This document shows positions 22,864-34,350 of a stretch of 64,000 nt of DNA, piece by piece. The first letter of the stretch is position 1. Every line of letters begins with the position of its first letter. The notes beneath the pieces were generated by a model. That model was not told the origin of the DNA. It ran no database searches and saw nothing but the letters and a program-made list of their open reading frames with translations. The translations under genes were made by a program, and so were the position numbers. This DNA is from Xanthostigma xanthostigma (Eukaryota; Arthropoda; Insecta; Raphidioptera; Raphidiidae): contig OY754464.1 in assembly GCA_963575645.1 (NCBI GenBank), forward strand, positions 83,798,948-83,862,947, read 5' to 3'.

Positions 22864-24245
22864 GGTGTAGCGGTGTCGCAGTATATAAAGAACATTATAC
22901 TATCTAGTAGTCGGTACTGTTTGGTGAACAATTTCTTTGACCTTGAAACAGCCAATAATAATCGGATGACGGATTTGGTGTACACGACTGCATATACTAC
23001 ATAGTGCCAAAAAAACCATATTAGAAATATATGTTTTCAAATGCTACCATTATTAAAAATGATTTTGCATATTTAGCATATATTTCGATACACTAATAAA
23101 TTTAATAGTTTGAAAGTTATTTACGTATATTTCCAAATAATCAATTTCTTGTTATGACAATTGAATTTTGAGTATTATACACTGTTTTGTACCATATCTA
23201 CAGAAGATTTCAAAATAGACTGTTACTTGGAAGTCACATTCATAAAAAAACCTTAAACTTACTCTAACTGCAGGTTTTAAGGTTACCAGACTAAAAAACA
23301 TCTAGGTATTTTTTAACATTCCGAACTCCAAATATGCTGTTCAAAATATTCTGCAAAGTTTTCACGGCCTGCTAAAAGTTTTTGTATTTTTTTTTTTGAA
23401 AATTGTTTTTCCCAGATTCTTTGCTACACAGAAATGATTATCAAATAATAAATTACCACATTGCAAAATCGTTTAAAAAATGCGAGTAGTTTAAAAAATC
23501 ATATTTTATTAAGCTTTTAACGAATTCAACTTTTGGCGCAATCCTACATCCGTCTGCACTATACGTATAAGTGGCCATGTTGTCTAGTGTTTTTGTGCTT
23601 TTGACTCGTGTCGCTCAGTTTGTATGCAAACTAAAAGGGTACTCTTGTTACAATGTTTATGTATAATATCTACTATATTATTTTGTGTTACTAGTCCCAT
23701 ATACTACACAATATCGAGTGTTTTGTAACGTGATTCTCGAAATGTACAGTACAATTCTCTGTGACCAAAAAGCACTATCGCTTAAGGCCGCTGCACGCGA
23801 AGCTGGTTTCTCCAAGCGTGATCTGGCGCGCTGGATTTTGTGACGCGCGTTTGGATTTAGTTCGAATGTAAACAAAAATCAATGCGATTATAGTGGAAGT
23901 TATTTCGTCGCAGACGAATAGCAATTATTGGGTTTTTTATTAATCAACTGTCTCAAATGACAACACTATATGCCATGATGTTATGTTTGTTTGTCCACAT
24001 TGCCTACGTGACAAGATGCTGTTTTCTGATTCTCAGCAGAGAATCAAGCACGAAAATTAGCTCTGGTTTCAAGGTTATTAGATACAGTGGTGGCCTCGTT
24101 TGGATGACGTCATTGCGTGATAGATCTGCCAGCTGACGTCATTCACGAACGAAGTAACCTGTGTTCTTCTAATGACTTTTTCTCGGTTGTAATTTTGAAA
24201 GCCAGCTTGTGGCCATGCATTGGAGCCCGCATTGACGGCAATTCA
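22864..24245. other. No gene seen
   Basis: AT-rich DNA with no repeat ends recognised. A slightly CpG-rich stretch at 23780-23840 and another at 24085-24160 (two tgacgtcat palindromes) carry no ORF of interest. Confidence 0.4.
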
Positions 24246-24506
24246 AAATAGTTGGCAAAACCAAAAGTGCACATCCCGCAAGTTTTCCACTGTATGATAA
24301 AAAAATAACAATTAAAAAATATTTTTAATAAATTTAAAAAGATTTAAAAATTTAAAGAAATAAATAATTAAAAATTGAAAAAATATTTTTTTTTAAGTTT
24401 GCAAAAATAAAAAAAATTAAAAACTATACATAATATAATATATAATTAATATCAAGTGGAATAAAATAAAACAAAATAAAAAGAAAAAAAAAAGAAAAAA
24501 GTCAAT

Positions 24507-24578
24507 GATACCGTAAGGAATCGAACCCAGGACCTTGCCCTTGGGAATCCAACGGCATAACCATTACGCCACGGCTGC
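24507..24578 (-). pseudogene. tRNA-like unit with Pol III boxes inside family G
   Basis: The minus strand has a perfect A box (TGGCGTAATGG) and B box (GGTTCGATTCC) at tRNA-like spacing. The acceptor and T stems pair poorly, so it is a tRNA-derived sequence rather than a functional tRNA. It sits in the middle of the repeat, not at a SINE-like 5' end. The same unit occurs in the copy at 63526. Confidence 0.65.
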
Positions 24579-25084
24579 CTAATACGTCTAGTGGTGTTAT
24601 CACGGTATACAAGTGTAGCACTTGTTTTATGGATTACACTATATTTTCATAGCGATTATTATATTGTTTTTAAACTATATTAGCTGTCAAAAATAATAAA
24701 AAATAAAACTGTTTATAAAAATTAAACTACTGAACACATTTTAGTGAATTTAAATAGGGTTCTGGTCTGATAGTAAACAAAGTGAATAAAATATAACCCA
24801 AGGCAATCCGACCAAAATTGCGATCTGTAGAGTCGTGACGTACGTACGTACATACGTACGTACGTACATACGTACAGACCAACCGACAACTGCTGTTTGT
24901 GATTTTCAATTACAATTTTAATAGTATTTATGAACTCAAATTGATTTAAAAATGGTTCTATTTTATAGATTAGAATCTCCTCTTTTCAAAAAGCTTCAAT
25001 TTGAATGGATTTCGTGTGAAATTAACTTAAATATAACTTCTTATATGAACGAAAGTCAGCTCTGACGCACAAAGCGATAATAAA

Positions 25085-25113
25085 GCACATACCGCTAGTT
25101 TAGCGGTATGTGC
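25085..25113. repeat. Perfect terminal hairpin of family G
   Basis: GCACATACCGCTA and its inverse TAGCGGTATGTGC are separated by three nucleotides. The partner copy has the same hairpin at 63006-63033 with one arm end mutated. Confidence 0.85.
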
Positions 25114-25117
25114 AATT

Positions 25118-26120
25118 AAGCATATTTCAGATATATTTATATTTTTTCAAATATAAAATTCTTTTTTTTGAAGTGAAAACTTCTTTAGCGGCGTTGTACA
25201 ATTTTTTTGTAATGGGTAAAAAATGTTAAACTCGCGTCAGATCGTCAGGGTCACGTGTCCTGATCGAAAATGCGTAAGACGAAAACTTTTATTTATACGT
25301 TAGACATCTAGCGTTGAAATATCGTACATAAAAATTCAATCTATGATACAAACCATTTTGATCGAAAATTCGTAAGACGTTAATATTCAAGTTTTCACTT
25401 CCGCCGGCACTCCCGGAGTTTTTTTTTATATTAAGCGCTTTCTGATACGCTTACTATTAACCGAATCGAGCCGAATTTCGATCAATTTCAATCGCGTCGT
25501 CCGCTGGGTCACGATTGAAGAGCACACCTGATAAAGAGTGTCTCGACCCCATCTTCCTGCATGGGACGGAATGCACAACCGTCAATTCAGTGTAACTTGA
25601 TTTGCCGCTCATCTGGTTGGTGGTTCATCTAATTTCGCGCCGCTGGGATTCGCCACTATCAGCCCAGAGACACTATATTATGAACAGCTATATACACAGT
25701 GGCGTACCTCTCTCTCTCTCTCCATTTTTAAAACACAATATTTTCTATCTAATCGCAAAAGTATATTGATTATACTATTTTTGAAGCTATATGCTTCTCA
25801 ATGCAAACCTCGGGACTTCCAGTGAGCTGCGAAAAACGAGCGAGCGAGCGACAATAAACAAACGTACACACACGTATTTATGTTTCGATCATAGAAACAA
25901 AGCGCACATAGTACCTACGTCGTTGATGATACAAATACTCGGTGCATTCTGACCGATCTATTTTACCGGTGAAGGGATGCATTTTGTATATCTGTTTAAG
26001 GTCGTCCGTCAAAGACAATCGTAACTGTATTAGATATGTAAAAACTCGCTTATTTAAATACCAAATTAGCATTAGTTTTTTCACTACTGAAGGTTCCTTT
26101 GTATATTTCTTATTTACAAT
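25118..26120. other. No gene seen
   Basis: Contains gaagtgaaaacttcttt at about 25178 and gttttcacttc near 25394, a family A-like end motif in inverted pair, possibly bounding a degraded element. Also a (TC)n tract at 25709-25722 and a CpG-rich patch at 25480-25660 without recognisable ORF. Confidence 0.4.
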
Positions 26121-26705
26121 TTTTTTTGACGTGATAACGTCTTATAAATTGATGAATCACCAATCTTATAAATTGATAAAACACCGGCGCATGCACGAAA
26201 AAGTGTAACGTTCCTAACGTTCCGCCTGACCCTGTGCGTGCTTTTCTCGAAAACGGCCCTAACGATTTGGATTAAATTTACTGAAAAGGGATTTTGGGGG
26301 GCAAAAAATCGTTTTAGCTAGGTCTCATCTCTCGAAAAAAGCGTTTTCATACAAATTTTATCATTATAAAAATCAATTTTTTGACGTATGAAAATACTTA
26401 AATATTGTAAGTAGGTTTTGGAATTTTATATAAACAATGAAACAATTGTTTTCAAAATATTATGACAGTTAATCTTTAAGACTTAAAATAAATACGAAAG
26501 AAAGAAAGTTAAAAAAAACAATTATATTATAGGTGGTGAGTAATTTTAATAAATAAAATTAACCTAAATTTGAAGCAAAAGATGCAATATCATAGATTCG
26601 AATTATTATAATTATTATATAAATTTAGGTTATGTATTACGGAATACGTTATCACGTAAAACTATCGTCCGTAAACCGACTTTACAGACAACCAATTTTT
26701 TTTTT
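26121..26705 (+). repeat. Family E repeat, copy 5 (complete long form)
   Basis: The best full-length long member: TTTGACGTGATAACGTC at the left, a doubled aaattgatgaa block, the gaaaacggccctaacgattt interior, then taaaccgactttacagacaa at the right. It defines the part missing from the copy at 13933. Non-coding. Confidence 0.75.
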
Positions 26706-27245
26706 AATTTATAAACTATGTTATTTTTTGTGTATACGTAAATTTAAAACATCAATATAAATGCGTAAGGAACACAGCTTTCCGTTGTGTGTCCACAAAC
26801 CGACGCACCTCTTTTTTTTCAATATTCATTTTTGAAATTTAAGGAGTGAGTCATAACTTACATTTCCCTATATGTATATATAAGCGACCTACTTTTTTGT
26901 ATGTATGTGACGAGTATTCTTGTTTCATTGCTTTGCCGCTCCATTCACCGAACCGTACTATAACTACTTTTATCTGACAAGAAAACTGTATGAATTGACG
27001 TCAATATTTCGACACGGCACCCATGGTTTATCACATATTATATTTGCAGTATATCGACAACTTTTCCAATGCACTTCCTGTCCCGGTATATGTGTGTGTG
27101 TGTATATATGAAAACAGGGAATACAACCCGTGTCCACAGGACGCAAAGCTCAACACGGTAGCACTCACGCTGAATGTGAATGTCTTTAATTTCAGAAAAC
27201 TATTATAGATACTGCAGGTGACTTGTTTGAAATAAATATATATTG
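26706..27245. other. No gene seen
   Basis: AT-rich. Short ORFs on both strands near 26920-27255 overlap each other and show no domain. A gt microsatellite lies at about 27090-27105. Confidence 0.4.
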
Positions 27246-27551
27246 TACGCGCCACGGATCTAAAAGGTTCGAAAGTTAGTCACAAACAGCGTCGCAAAGG
27301 CACATTGAGACTCCCACCACCTCCCAGCTACCTGCACGGAACGTGCGCTCGTCTGTGATTGGCCGTGATCGCTCGTTGCCTTTGTCACTTGTCGCTTTCC
27401 TGCTTTAAAGTACAGTCGAGTACGCTATTGTCAAGTTGTTATTGCTATGTTAGTTTTGTTGACTTGCGAGTTTGTAGTTTTTCAACAGACTGTACAAGCG
27501 CAAGCCTGCATTCGCATCTACCTTCCGAGCCTTTTAGATTCGTGGCGCGTA
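27246..27551. repeat. MITE, family D, copy 1
   Basis: The inverted termini are about 26 bp: tacgcgccacggatctaaaa at the left and the inverse of tttagattcgtggcgcgta at the right. 306 bp, no ORF of note. It matches 30228-30537 along its whole length. The outermost TA may be the target duplication. Confidence 0.8.
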
Positions 27552-27599
27552 CTATACCTATGTCAATTATTATTACTTAAAAAAAGTATAAATACTGCT

Positions 27600-27753
27600 T
27601 TTTATCGACAAAAACTTTTGATCGGTAACTCCGATCATCATGAAATTTGGACACAACATTCATCTCGGTAAACTAAGATGAACGCGCGTACTCATGTCCC
27701 TCCCTTCACCATTCGTTCTTTTGCACCCGGGTGAAACCGGACGGGACCACTAG
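27600..27753 (+). mobile_element. Helitron family C, 3' fragment
   Basis: Matches the 3' 150 bp of the Helitron at 40513-40887 (acaacattcatctcggta; cacccgggtgaaaccgg), ending GACCACTAG^T. The 5' part is missing; a family D MITE lies just upstream. Confidence 0.75.
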
Positions 27754-28382
27754 TTGTGTATATAAAAAGTTTTCGACTTAGCCTAAAAAGCAATATTTCA
27801 ATATCTGTAAGAACTAAAGTCTAATCGAGGGAAAAAAAACTTCTTTAGGTACGTTTTGTGAGTTGCCGTTACAAATAAATGTGACGTTACAGCGCGGCCT
27901 ACACAAACAACAAAACAGACTTTTCCTGTGTTTGAATTACAAAGTCGACATGTTGAATTTTTTTTTTTATGAATTATAATTTGTAATTAATTTTAAAGGT
28001 CATTTGAGTTCAGTTTCAAAGAAACAAAAAAACATTCATATTTCCGATGCGCAGGTGTCTGTATAGCCATTTTAAAAATATCTATTGTGCGTGGCAGATA
28101 ATGTAGCCTGTTACCTAATCTGAATCGCACATACAATATATGCATTATTGTAGAGACGCTCATATAGCGTACACCTTACAATGTTCAATACATGGAAAGA
28201 TATTATATTATTATGTAACTGCGTGCGCCCTGTGTGTAAAAGCCGTAATAATATCGCTCCGTATGACTGAGTACCTACGCCCAGGGCCGTTCCAAATCTC
28301 AAAACCGATTTATAAAAAATGGGACCGAGCCTAAGGTTATTTATTTTTGATCTATAAATTCATAGAATAATATTCATACTAT
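27754..28382. other. No gene seen
   Basis: AT-rich with two small overlapping ORFs of opposite strand near 28111-28334, neither with a domain. Confidence 0.4.
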
Positions 28383-28960
28383 AAAAAAGCGAGTGTGCTT
28401 TAAACCACACGACTGAAGTAAAACTTCTTCCTGCCATATATAATAATGATACAATAATATTCGACAATCTATCACCATATTTTGATTAGACATCCTGATT
28501 TAACGACACACTATAACCTCACTCTGTAGCACATATCTACAAAGACGAAATGTTTAAAATATAATTTTTAATTAATTAATAGGTAAAATATGTATATATA
28601 TTAATTAGCATAATTTATAAAACATTTAAAATGATTTATTAACTAACCCACATTATTTCCCGTTATAAAATGCAGCAAAATTCGATGAAATGTATTTTTG
28701 ATACAAAAACAATTGTTTTTATTTTAAACGTCAAATAGTTGTCCAAAAAAAAAAAAAAAATTTCGATTAATGCTCCGTCTTTGTCGCACTCACAACGCAG
28801 ATACTTACGAAACTCTCTCTCTTACTATCTTCACTAGCTTATATCTCCCTCTCAACTACTGTTCGCCTCGTCCGATGATGCACTTCCGTAAACGCTTTCG
28901 TCAGGCACTTACCAACTTACTCCCTAAGTCAAGCGTGCCTAAAGAAGTTTTACTTCAATA
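28383..28960 (+). repeat. Family A repeat, copy 6 (full length)
   Basis: Left hairpin block gcgagtgtgctttaaacc, GAAGTAAAACTTC, the caccatattttgattagaca middle, ctccgtctttgtcgcactca and a right end gaagttttacttcaa. 578 bp, the cleanest reference for the family in this window. Confidence 0.8.
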
Positions 28961-29188
28961 ATTATAATTATTACTGTGTATTTAATTAATAAACTGATAA
29001 CGTTTACCTCGAATATTTTCTTATGTAACCTTACAAAATTTTATATGAATTAATAAAGAGAAAAATGTAGATTTCTAAAGTGAAAAAAAATGTATGTTGC
29101 CATTTGAAAAAAAATGTAGTTGAAGTACAAAAAATATACCTATACCTCAGCAGTTTCTGATAGTAAATCTCGAGTTGAACAAAAAAAC

Positions 29189-29413
29189 TTTTGACGTGAT
29201 AACGTCTTATAAATTGATGAAACACCAGCTGCACGCACGAAAAAGTGTAACGTTCCTAACGTTCCGCCTGACCCTGTGCGTGCAAGCGAGAGCGCAGTAG
29301 GCTTCGGCCCAAGTTTGACAGCTACTAAAATTTAGGTTATGTATTACGGAATACGTTATCACGTAAAACTATCGTCCGTAAACCGACTTTACAGACAACC
29401 AATTTTTTTTTTT
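29189..29413 (+). repeat. Family E repeat, copy 6 (short form)
   Basis: Runs from TTTTGACGTGATAACGTC to acagacaaccaatttttttt. The interior retains cacgaaaaagtgtaacgttc, cgtgcaagcgagagcgcag and tttaggttatgtattacgga. Confidence 0.75.
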
Positions 29414-29871
29414 GTATCTAGAAGGATATTCGAACTATAAAAACCAAATTGCGTTTGTATTTCGGTAAATTATGCTTTTTAGTATCGTCCCGTCGAAGTG
29501 ATAGATTGCGTTGATTATTAATTCCGGACCTGCAAACAAATTCTAGTCGTCGTACATTGTGCGATCCTGCGCGTGGCAAGTGACAAGCAGAACTGACAGG
29601 TTTGTTATTTTGTTTGAATGAACAGAGCCGACACATTTTATAATTTGCTTTATGTCAATACCTATTCGATTGTTCCTATGTACACTGTATGTGCTTACTT
29701 TATTATAAAATACATAATATACAACTTTATGCATTACGTAGGTATATTCATTACACCTATGTATTATATAAAATTATAAATTATGTAAAAAACATCATGA
29801 ACAGTAAGAACGAGGCAGTGGCGTACGATTTAGTTAAAGGGTCGTGAATGCATTCAAAATGAAAGCTTTTT

Positions 29872-30216
29872 AAAGTGAAACTTTTATTCTATCGCCCCGA
29901 ATTTTTCTGGCCGTCTGTTGCATGTCGCATTACAGGCGGCCGCGGAGTAGGGGTAAAGTGAAAGGCGTTCGGAGTAGGCGCTCGGTAGAGCAGCCAAGGC
30001 CAATATGGCGGCGCCCATGGTTAGCATCAGCTGAACACATAGTCAGTCTGTCATGCGGGCAAGTGCTGTACAGTGTTTACATGTTTTTATTCGTGTATTC
30101 ATGTGAATATTGTTGTTTATAATTAATCGTGATGGATAAGTGTCTACAATCCAACGCCTACAATCCAATAAAAGTTTCACTTGCGTCGTGGTTTCTTAAA
30201 ACCACACAACTGGTTT
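29872..30216 (-). repeat. Family A-related repeat, copy 7 (variant)
   Basis: Ends aaagtgaaacttttatt at the left and aaaagtttcacttgcgtcg plus ccacacaac at the right, mirroring the family A end plan (GAAGT-A/G-AAACTTC and a ccacac hairpin) with a different interior. An ORF of 66 codons inside has no recognisable domain. Confidence 0.5.
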
Positions 30217-30227
30217 TTTATGGAGTA

Positions 30228-30537
30228 TACGGATCTAAAAGGTTCAAAAGTTAGTCACAAACAGCGTCGCAAAGGCACATTTTATAGCCGTTGAGACTCC
30301 CACCACTTCCCAGCTACCTGCACGGAACGTGCGCTCGTCGATGATTAGCCGTGATCGCTCGTTGCCTTTGTCACTTGTCGCTTTCCTGCTTTAAAGTACA
30401 GCCGAGTACGCTATTGACAAGTTGTTATTGCTATTTTAGTTTTGTTGAGTTGCGAGTTTGTAGTTTTTCAACAGACTGCACAAGCGCAAGCCTGCATTCC
30501 CATCTAATTATCGAGCCTTTTAGATTTGTGGCGCGTA
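30228..30537. repeat. MITE, family D, copy 2
   Basis: Collinear with 27246-27551 (cagctacctgcacggaacgt, gtttttcaacagactg), with an extra ttatagccgt insertion. The left terminus is shortened to tacggatctaaaa. About 93 percent identity by eye. Confidence 0.8.
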
Positions 30538-30540
30538 TTT

Positions 30541-31812
30541 TATTGATTACTTATATTATTAAAAATAAAAAAAAACAAGAAATTTTTTTATTATAAAAAA
30601 AATAAATATAATGAGATTTTTAGAAGGTCTTGTTGAACAATATATTTACATCTTTATTGTATGACACATACCTTGGTGATCAACTGCAAGAAACAATCTA
30701 GCTGTGGATAAAGTGATCGTGGATTTTCAGTTATAAAGGCATATATATCGTTTATATTTTTGGCAAATCCAAGCACGCCTCTGCTAGAAACATATATATC
30801 AAATAAGGTGTTCATAAAATTTCTTTCTATACATATATAAATGTATAATATTAAATAGATACCTATATAATTATGATTTTTCTAAAAATGAATTATTCTT
30901 TTTGATAAAATATTCTCTATGTTATTTTCATTCAGTGTAAACAGTCTCTAAGAAGAATTAAGAAACAAGAAAAACTTTCTACAACCGTTCTAAAGAGAAA
31001 AACAAATGCATCATATTATTTATTCTTGCATAAAAGAAGTCCAGAGCTGTATGTATATAGGTATAAAAATTGAGAAGAACTTTAAAATGCCATAATGATG
31101 ATTTCAAATTTGATATAATAAAGCATCACTATAGTGATTCAATTAATTAATATAATGATAAAAATAAACGCATTGGTCGCCCGGATTTGTAAATTGCCTA
31201 TTCAAGATAAACATTTTATGCTTTTTATAGTGGAATATAGCCGCATTATCCGACTTTGCTCGGTATTCGTGGAAGTCATTAAAAAAAATGTCATCCCTTC
31301 AAACACAAATTATAATTTTGATATATTATTTAACTCTAGAACTACTGAACCTATTTAAAAAAATTCTCGCACTTTTTGACTAGTAAGCTATGTCACGTAG
31401 AGAGAGTGACAATAGATTTGTACTCGGGTGAAGCCGGACTGGCCAGCTTGTAAAAAGGAAAATATAAAGATATTTCTACAATTACGACTAATCTTATAGA
31501 CTAAAAAAATCGACAGCAAATTAATTATTTACCAAAATGTTATTTTTATCACATTTTATATGAGCGTATTATGTACAAGTTTGCAGGGATCTTGAAATGA
31601 AGTAAATCTTGTTGAGAAAACTGAATGAACCAATCAGGAAGTGCGTTAGTCAGTTGTCATTATAAGGCTTTCGTAATTACATGTGGGGTAGGCTATTATT
31701 TGTGCTATAATAAAATCATTAAATTTAATCAAATAGCAAATATAGTCTGGCACCGCTAAAACGGTTGTTGCGTCAAATAATAATGGCAAAACACCGTTCC
31801 ACATATCTTATA
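30541..31812. other. No gene seen; one Helitron-like end
   Basis: Mostly AT-rich. At 31422-31450 the string actcgggtgaagccggactg followed by gccagCTTG^T looks like a decayed Helitron 3' end (CTAG to CTTG); no matching 5' end was found. A 74-codon ORF at 31134 has no domain. Confidence 0.4.
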
Positions 31813-31816
31813 AAGT

Positions 31817-32879
31817 TGTTACGTTATTATTTTTCTTGTGGGGGTTGGTTGGGTTTTTAAATAAACAGGTTCGAGCGTTAAAGTTTTAACACGTATAATT
31901 TAATATATAAAACTCAAATGACAAATTATAACAATACACAAAATATATAATGGAAATAAACAATAGGTTCAAATGGCTAATTTACTTTCATCGGTCAACA
32001 GAGTACTTTTAATTAAATACTCCCATCAGTGCAAATAACGATATTATTTGTACGGTCACATTCAATTTTACATAATAATAAAGTTAATGAGTCTAGCGGT
32101 CTGAAGAATCCTAAACTCGGGCGGGACTCTAATTATATTTAACTCGAATCTCTAGGTCATTCCTACGTTGTGTTTTTTTATTAGGTCATTATTTATATCC
32201 TCGGCACGGTCATTGAATTTAATACGGTCGTTGCGGTCGTGGGTCGATTTACGCTAAGGTCTGGAACAGACGAAATCCCGATCATGATCCAGAACCCTCG
32301 CGATGGTCAAGCAGTGTGCTATTAGAAGACACCGGGAAACTTATCGGAGCAGACGACAACACGATCGTACTTCAATAGTTTCCAGATCTTCGGCAAGCGA
32401 GCTGAGAATGAATCCACAAAATGCTGGAATAGACGGAACACGATCGTAAACCAGCACTTAAAGGGCTATTCAAAGCTTTCCCCGTTAGACTAGATAGGCC
32501 ATACTAGAATAGACGGAACACGATCGTAAACTAGCAAGCCACTGAGCCAACAGGGTGGTCACTGAAAGACAAATTTTTATGCGCACTGTTGCTTGACACC
32601 AATAAATGTCGAACCGCAGTAGGTACGACCGCTAATCATTTTTAATAAAAATATTAATTAAAAAGGAAATTAATGAGTAGCCATCTATTGGCGGACAACA
32701 TAATATTAATTACAAAAATATAAGTTCAATTAGACGCGGCGCTAATACGTACTTAATACCGGTCTCTGCTTAACCATAAACGCGTTTGAACACAATTTCG
32801 TGTACCTATTACTGTACACGAATATAAAGCAAACTAGATTTTACCGTGATATTAATATTATTAAATTAATATCGTTACA
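31817..32879 (-). repeat. 3' LTR (element on minus strand)
   Basis: 1063 bp, TGTTACG...CGTTACA on the plus strand. No difference from the other LTR was seen in a base-by-base reading. It contains three related hairpin repeats (32260-32293, 32422-32456, 32502-32536), a 9-bp-stem hairpin near 32802-32828 (ttcgtgtac/gtacacgaa), and on the minus strand a TATAAATA string and AATAAA near 32175-32200. Confidence 0.95.
32260..32536. promoter_or_regulatory. Three repeated hairpins with palindromic loops in the LTR
   Basis: Stems are TCTGGA/TCCAGA (32260-32293), TGCTGG/CCAGCA (32422-32456) and TACTAG/CTAGCA (32502-32536). Loops share AATAGACGGAACACGATCGT, or a related form, and include the palindromes GATCATGATC (32280) or ACGATCGT (32440, 32520). 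A further ACGATCGT is at 32361. One stem pair changes G:C to A:T in a compensatory way. The same structures occur 5479 bp away in the other LTR. They may be RNA dimerisation loops or enhancer repeats; the transcript start is unknown. Confidence 0.5.
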
Positions 32880-32891
32880 CTCCTCCGGCCC
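32880..32891 (-). promoter_or_regulatory. Polypurine tract
   Basis: The minus strand reads GGGCCGGAGGAG immediately upstream of the 3' LTR's TGTAACG, the expected place and composition for plus-strand priming. Confidence 0.75.
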
Positions 32892-33282
32892 GTGTAAAAA
32901 TACGCGATTATAAGGTCATAGTTATGTGCACCAATGGTCATAAACTTCAATGTAAAACAAAAATCGTACTTAGGGCAATTATTTGATCAATTTTCAATAT
33001 TATTCACTATCGTTCATATGACTAAATATCAAAAATACAAAACAAAATATTTCACTTCAACGTTTCAAATAAACGTAAATAATCACAGTTCAATGTCCTT
33101 AATACTACTATCAACGTTCAAACATTTATCTTATCTCTAAATATGGTCCAAATTATTAATAGTTACAAAAGGTCTGCATTAATAATTTTCAAATACGGGC
33201 AAAATAATGAAAGTTCAAAACTTCTGTATTCATCAATACAGTCAAATTTCAAAAAGGTCAATATTGTATTCTAATATCATAA

Positions 33283-33522
33283 ACACGGTCAAAAAATCAT
33301 TAAACTGAATATTGTGTAATATGATATATTTAATACGGTCAAAAATCATTAACATGAATATTGTGCTATGATATATTTAATACGGTCAAAAATCATTAAT
33401 ATGAATATTGTATTAGAATATATCCAACACGGGCAAAGTTAAAAAAAATTAATACTATGTCGTGATTTATTTAATACGGTCAAAAATCATTAATATGAAT
33501 ATTGTATTAAAATATATCAAAC
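33283..33522. repeat. Tandem ~48-bp units in the retrotransposon 3' region
   Basis: Five units carry tacggtcaaaaatcattaa and tgaatattgt. Later units are more divergent (one has acgggcaaag). They lie in the non-coding part between ORF3 and the 3' LTR. Each unit contains a cggtca motif. Confidence 0.8.
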
Positions 33523-33695
33523 ATAGTTGAAATTCAACATTTCAATAATCTACAACAAAAAAAAGGTATCGTGATATTTCAAAATGCGGTCAATGTTCTA
33601 AATGTTAATATTGCATTAGGAAATAATCACTATTTATCAAAAAAAAAAAACAAAAGTTCACATACCAAACACTTTAGCTTACTCAGCACAAAACC

Positions 33696-34238
33696 TTAGT
33701 CCACTACTTTACACACACTGGGGACAACGCGTCCCATACGGATTTGTCCGTTGGCGGCCTTCGTGAAACGAATCACGCGTCCATCGGGCAGTACGGTCTT
33801 TCTCCTACATCGTCTCTTCAAGGCTGGAGTCCAGGTGGGTAGCGGCGGCACATACGGTCGCGACGTCGGTGGCGTTGACACTGGCGTTATAGCTGGTTTT
33901 AAAGGTGCTGGAGGTTTTATTGGTGGTGGTGGTGTCGATTTGGCGGCTGGCGTTTTTATAGTCACCGGAGGCCTCAGTAAAGCCTCTGGAACCGGCGGCG
34001 GGATCACACATCGACGCCTCTTAGGGGGTGAGAGGGTCAATTGGATCAACCTCCACGGTAGCAGCTCCAGGGGTGAACGATCCTCTATTCCTCGCGTTGG
34101 CGGCGTTTCGGGGAAGCGTTCCTGCGGTGGTTTGTTGAAGGAGTTGATAGAAGGGCACGGCGATAGTGTCGGCGGCGTATTGGGTGTGCGCTGTTCATCT
34201 TCGAAGGTCGGTACGTCGTCGATATCTAGGAAGTCCAT
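33696..34238 (-). CDS. Proline-rich third ORF of the retrotransposon
   Basis: 180 codons starting ATG at 34238 (MDFLDIDDVPTF); an upstream in-frame TTG at 34244 is not a credible start. The N-terminal 15 residues are acidic. The centre (about 20-125) is dominated by Pro, Thr and Ser, with PPPP and KPP runs. The C-terminal 40 residues are basic (KRRCRRK, then DGRVIRF). No signal peptide or membrane segment is seen, so it is not an envelope protein. It follows pol after a gap of about 110 nt and would need splicing, reinitiation or its own promoter. I do not recognise the family. An acidic/proline-rich part with a basic tail could bind nucleic acid or act as an accessory structural protein (inference). 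A 165-codon ORF on the opposite strand is its antisense shadow. Confidence 0.7.
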   Translation of the reverse strand: MDFLDIDDVPTFEDEQRTPNTPPTLSPCPSINSFNKPPQERFPETPPTRGIEDRSPLELLPWRLIQLTLSPPKRRRCVIPPPVPEALLRPPVTIKTPAAKSTPPPPIKPPAPLKPAITPVSTPPTSRPYVPPLPTWTPALKRRCRRKTVLPDGRVIRFTKAANGQIRMGRVVPSVCKVVD

Positions 34239-34350
34239 TTTCAACTGAATGAGACTGCTGTTATCGCCGGTCTTTTTATAGTCGATGTTACATAAATAGT
34301 TTTGATCTTAGATTACGCAATTACGTAATTCATTTTAGTTATTCATTTGA

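Larger units (their letters stand above)
24246..25117 (-). repeat. Family G repeat, copy 1 (inverted partner at 63005)
   Basis: About 870 bp matching 63005-63848 in reverse, including gcacataccgcta hairpin ends, a (GTAC/ACGT)n tract at 24838-24885, the block ccgaccaaaattgcgatctg, a tRNA-like unit and a very AT-rich part. The outer end away from the hairpin is ttggcaaaaccaaaagtgc. No ORF. The class is unknown. Confidence 0.8.

Noticed and set aside
24507-24578. Functional tRNA gene
   Set aside because: Pol III boxes are intact but acceptor and T stems do not pair, and the partner copy has changed the acceptor strand.
33696-34238. ORF3 as an envelope gene
   Set aside because: No signal peptide, membrane helix or cysteine-rich ectodomain pattern.
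33751-34248. Plus-strand 165-codon glycine-rich ORF
   Set aside because: Antisense shadow of the proline-rich ORF3 (Pro codons read as Gly).
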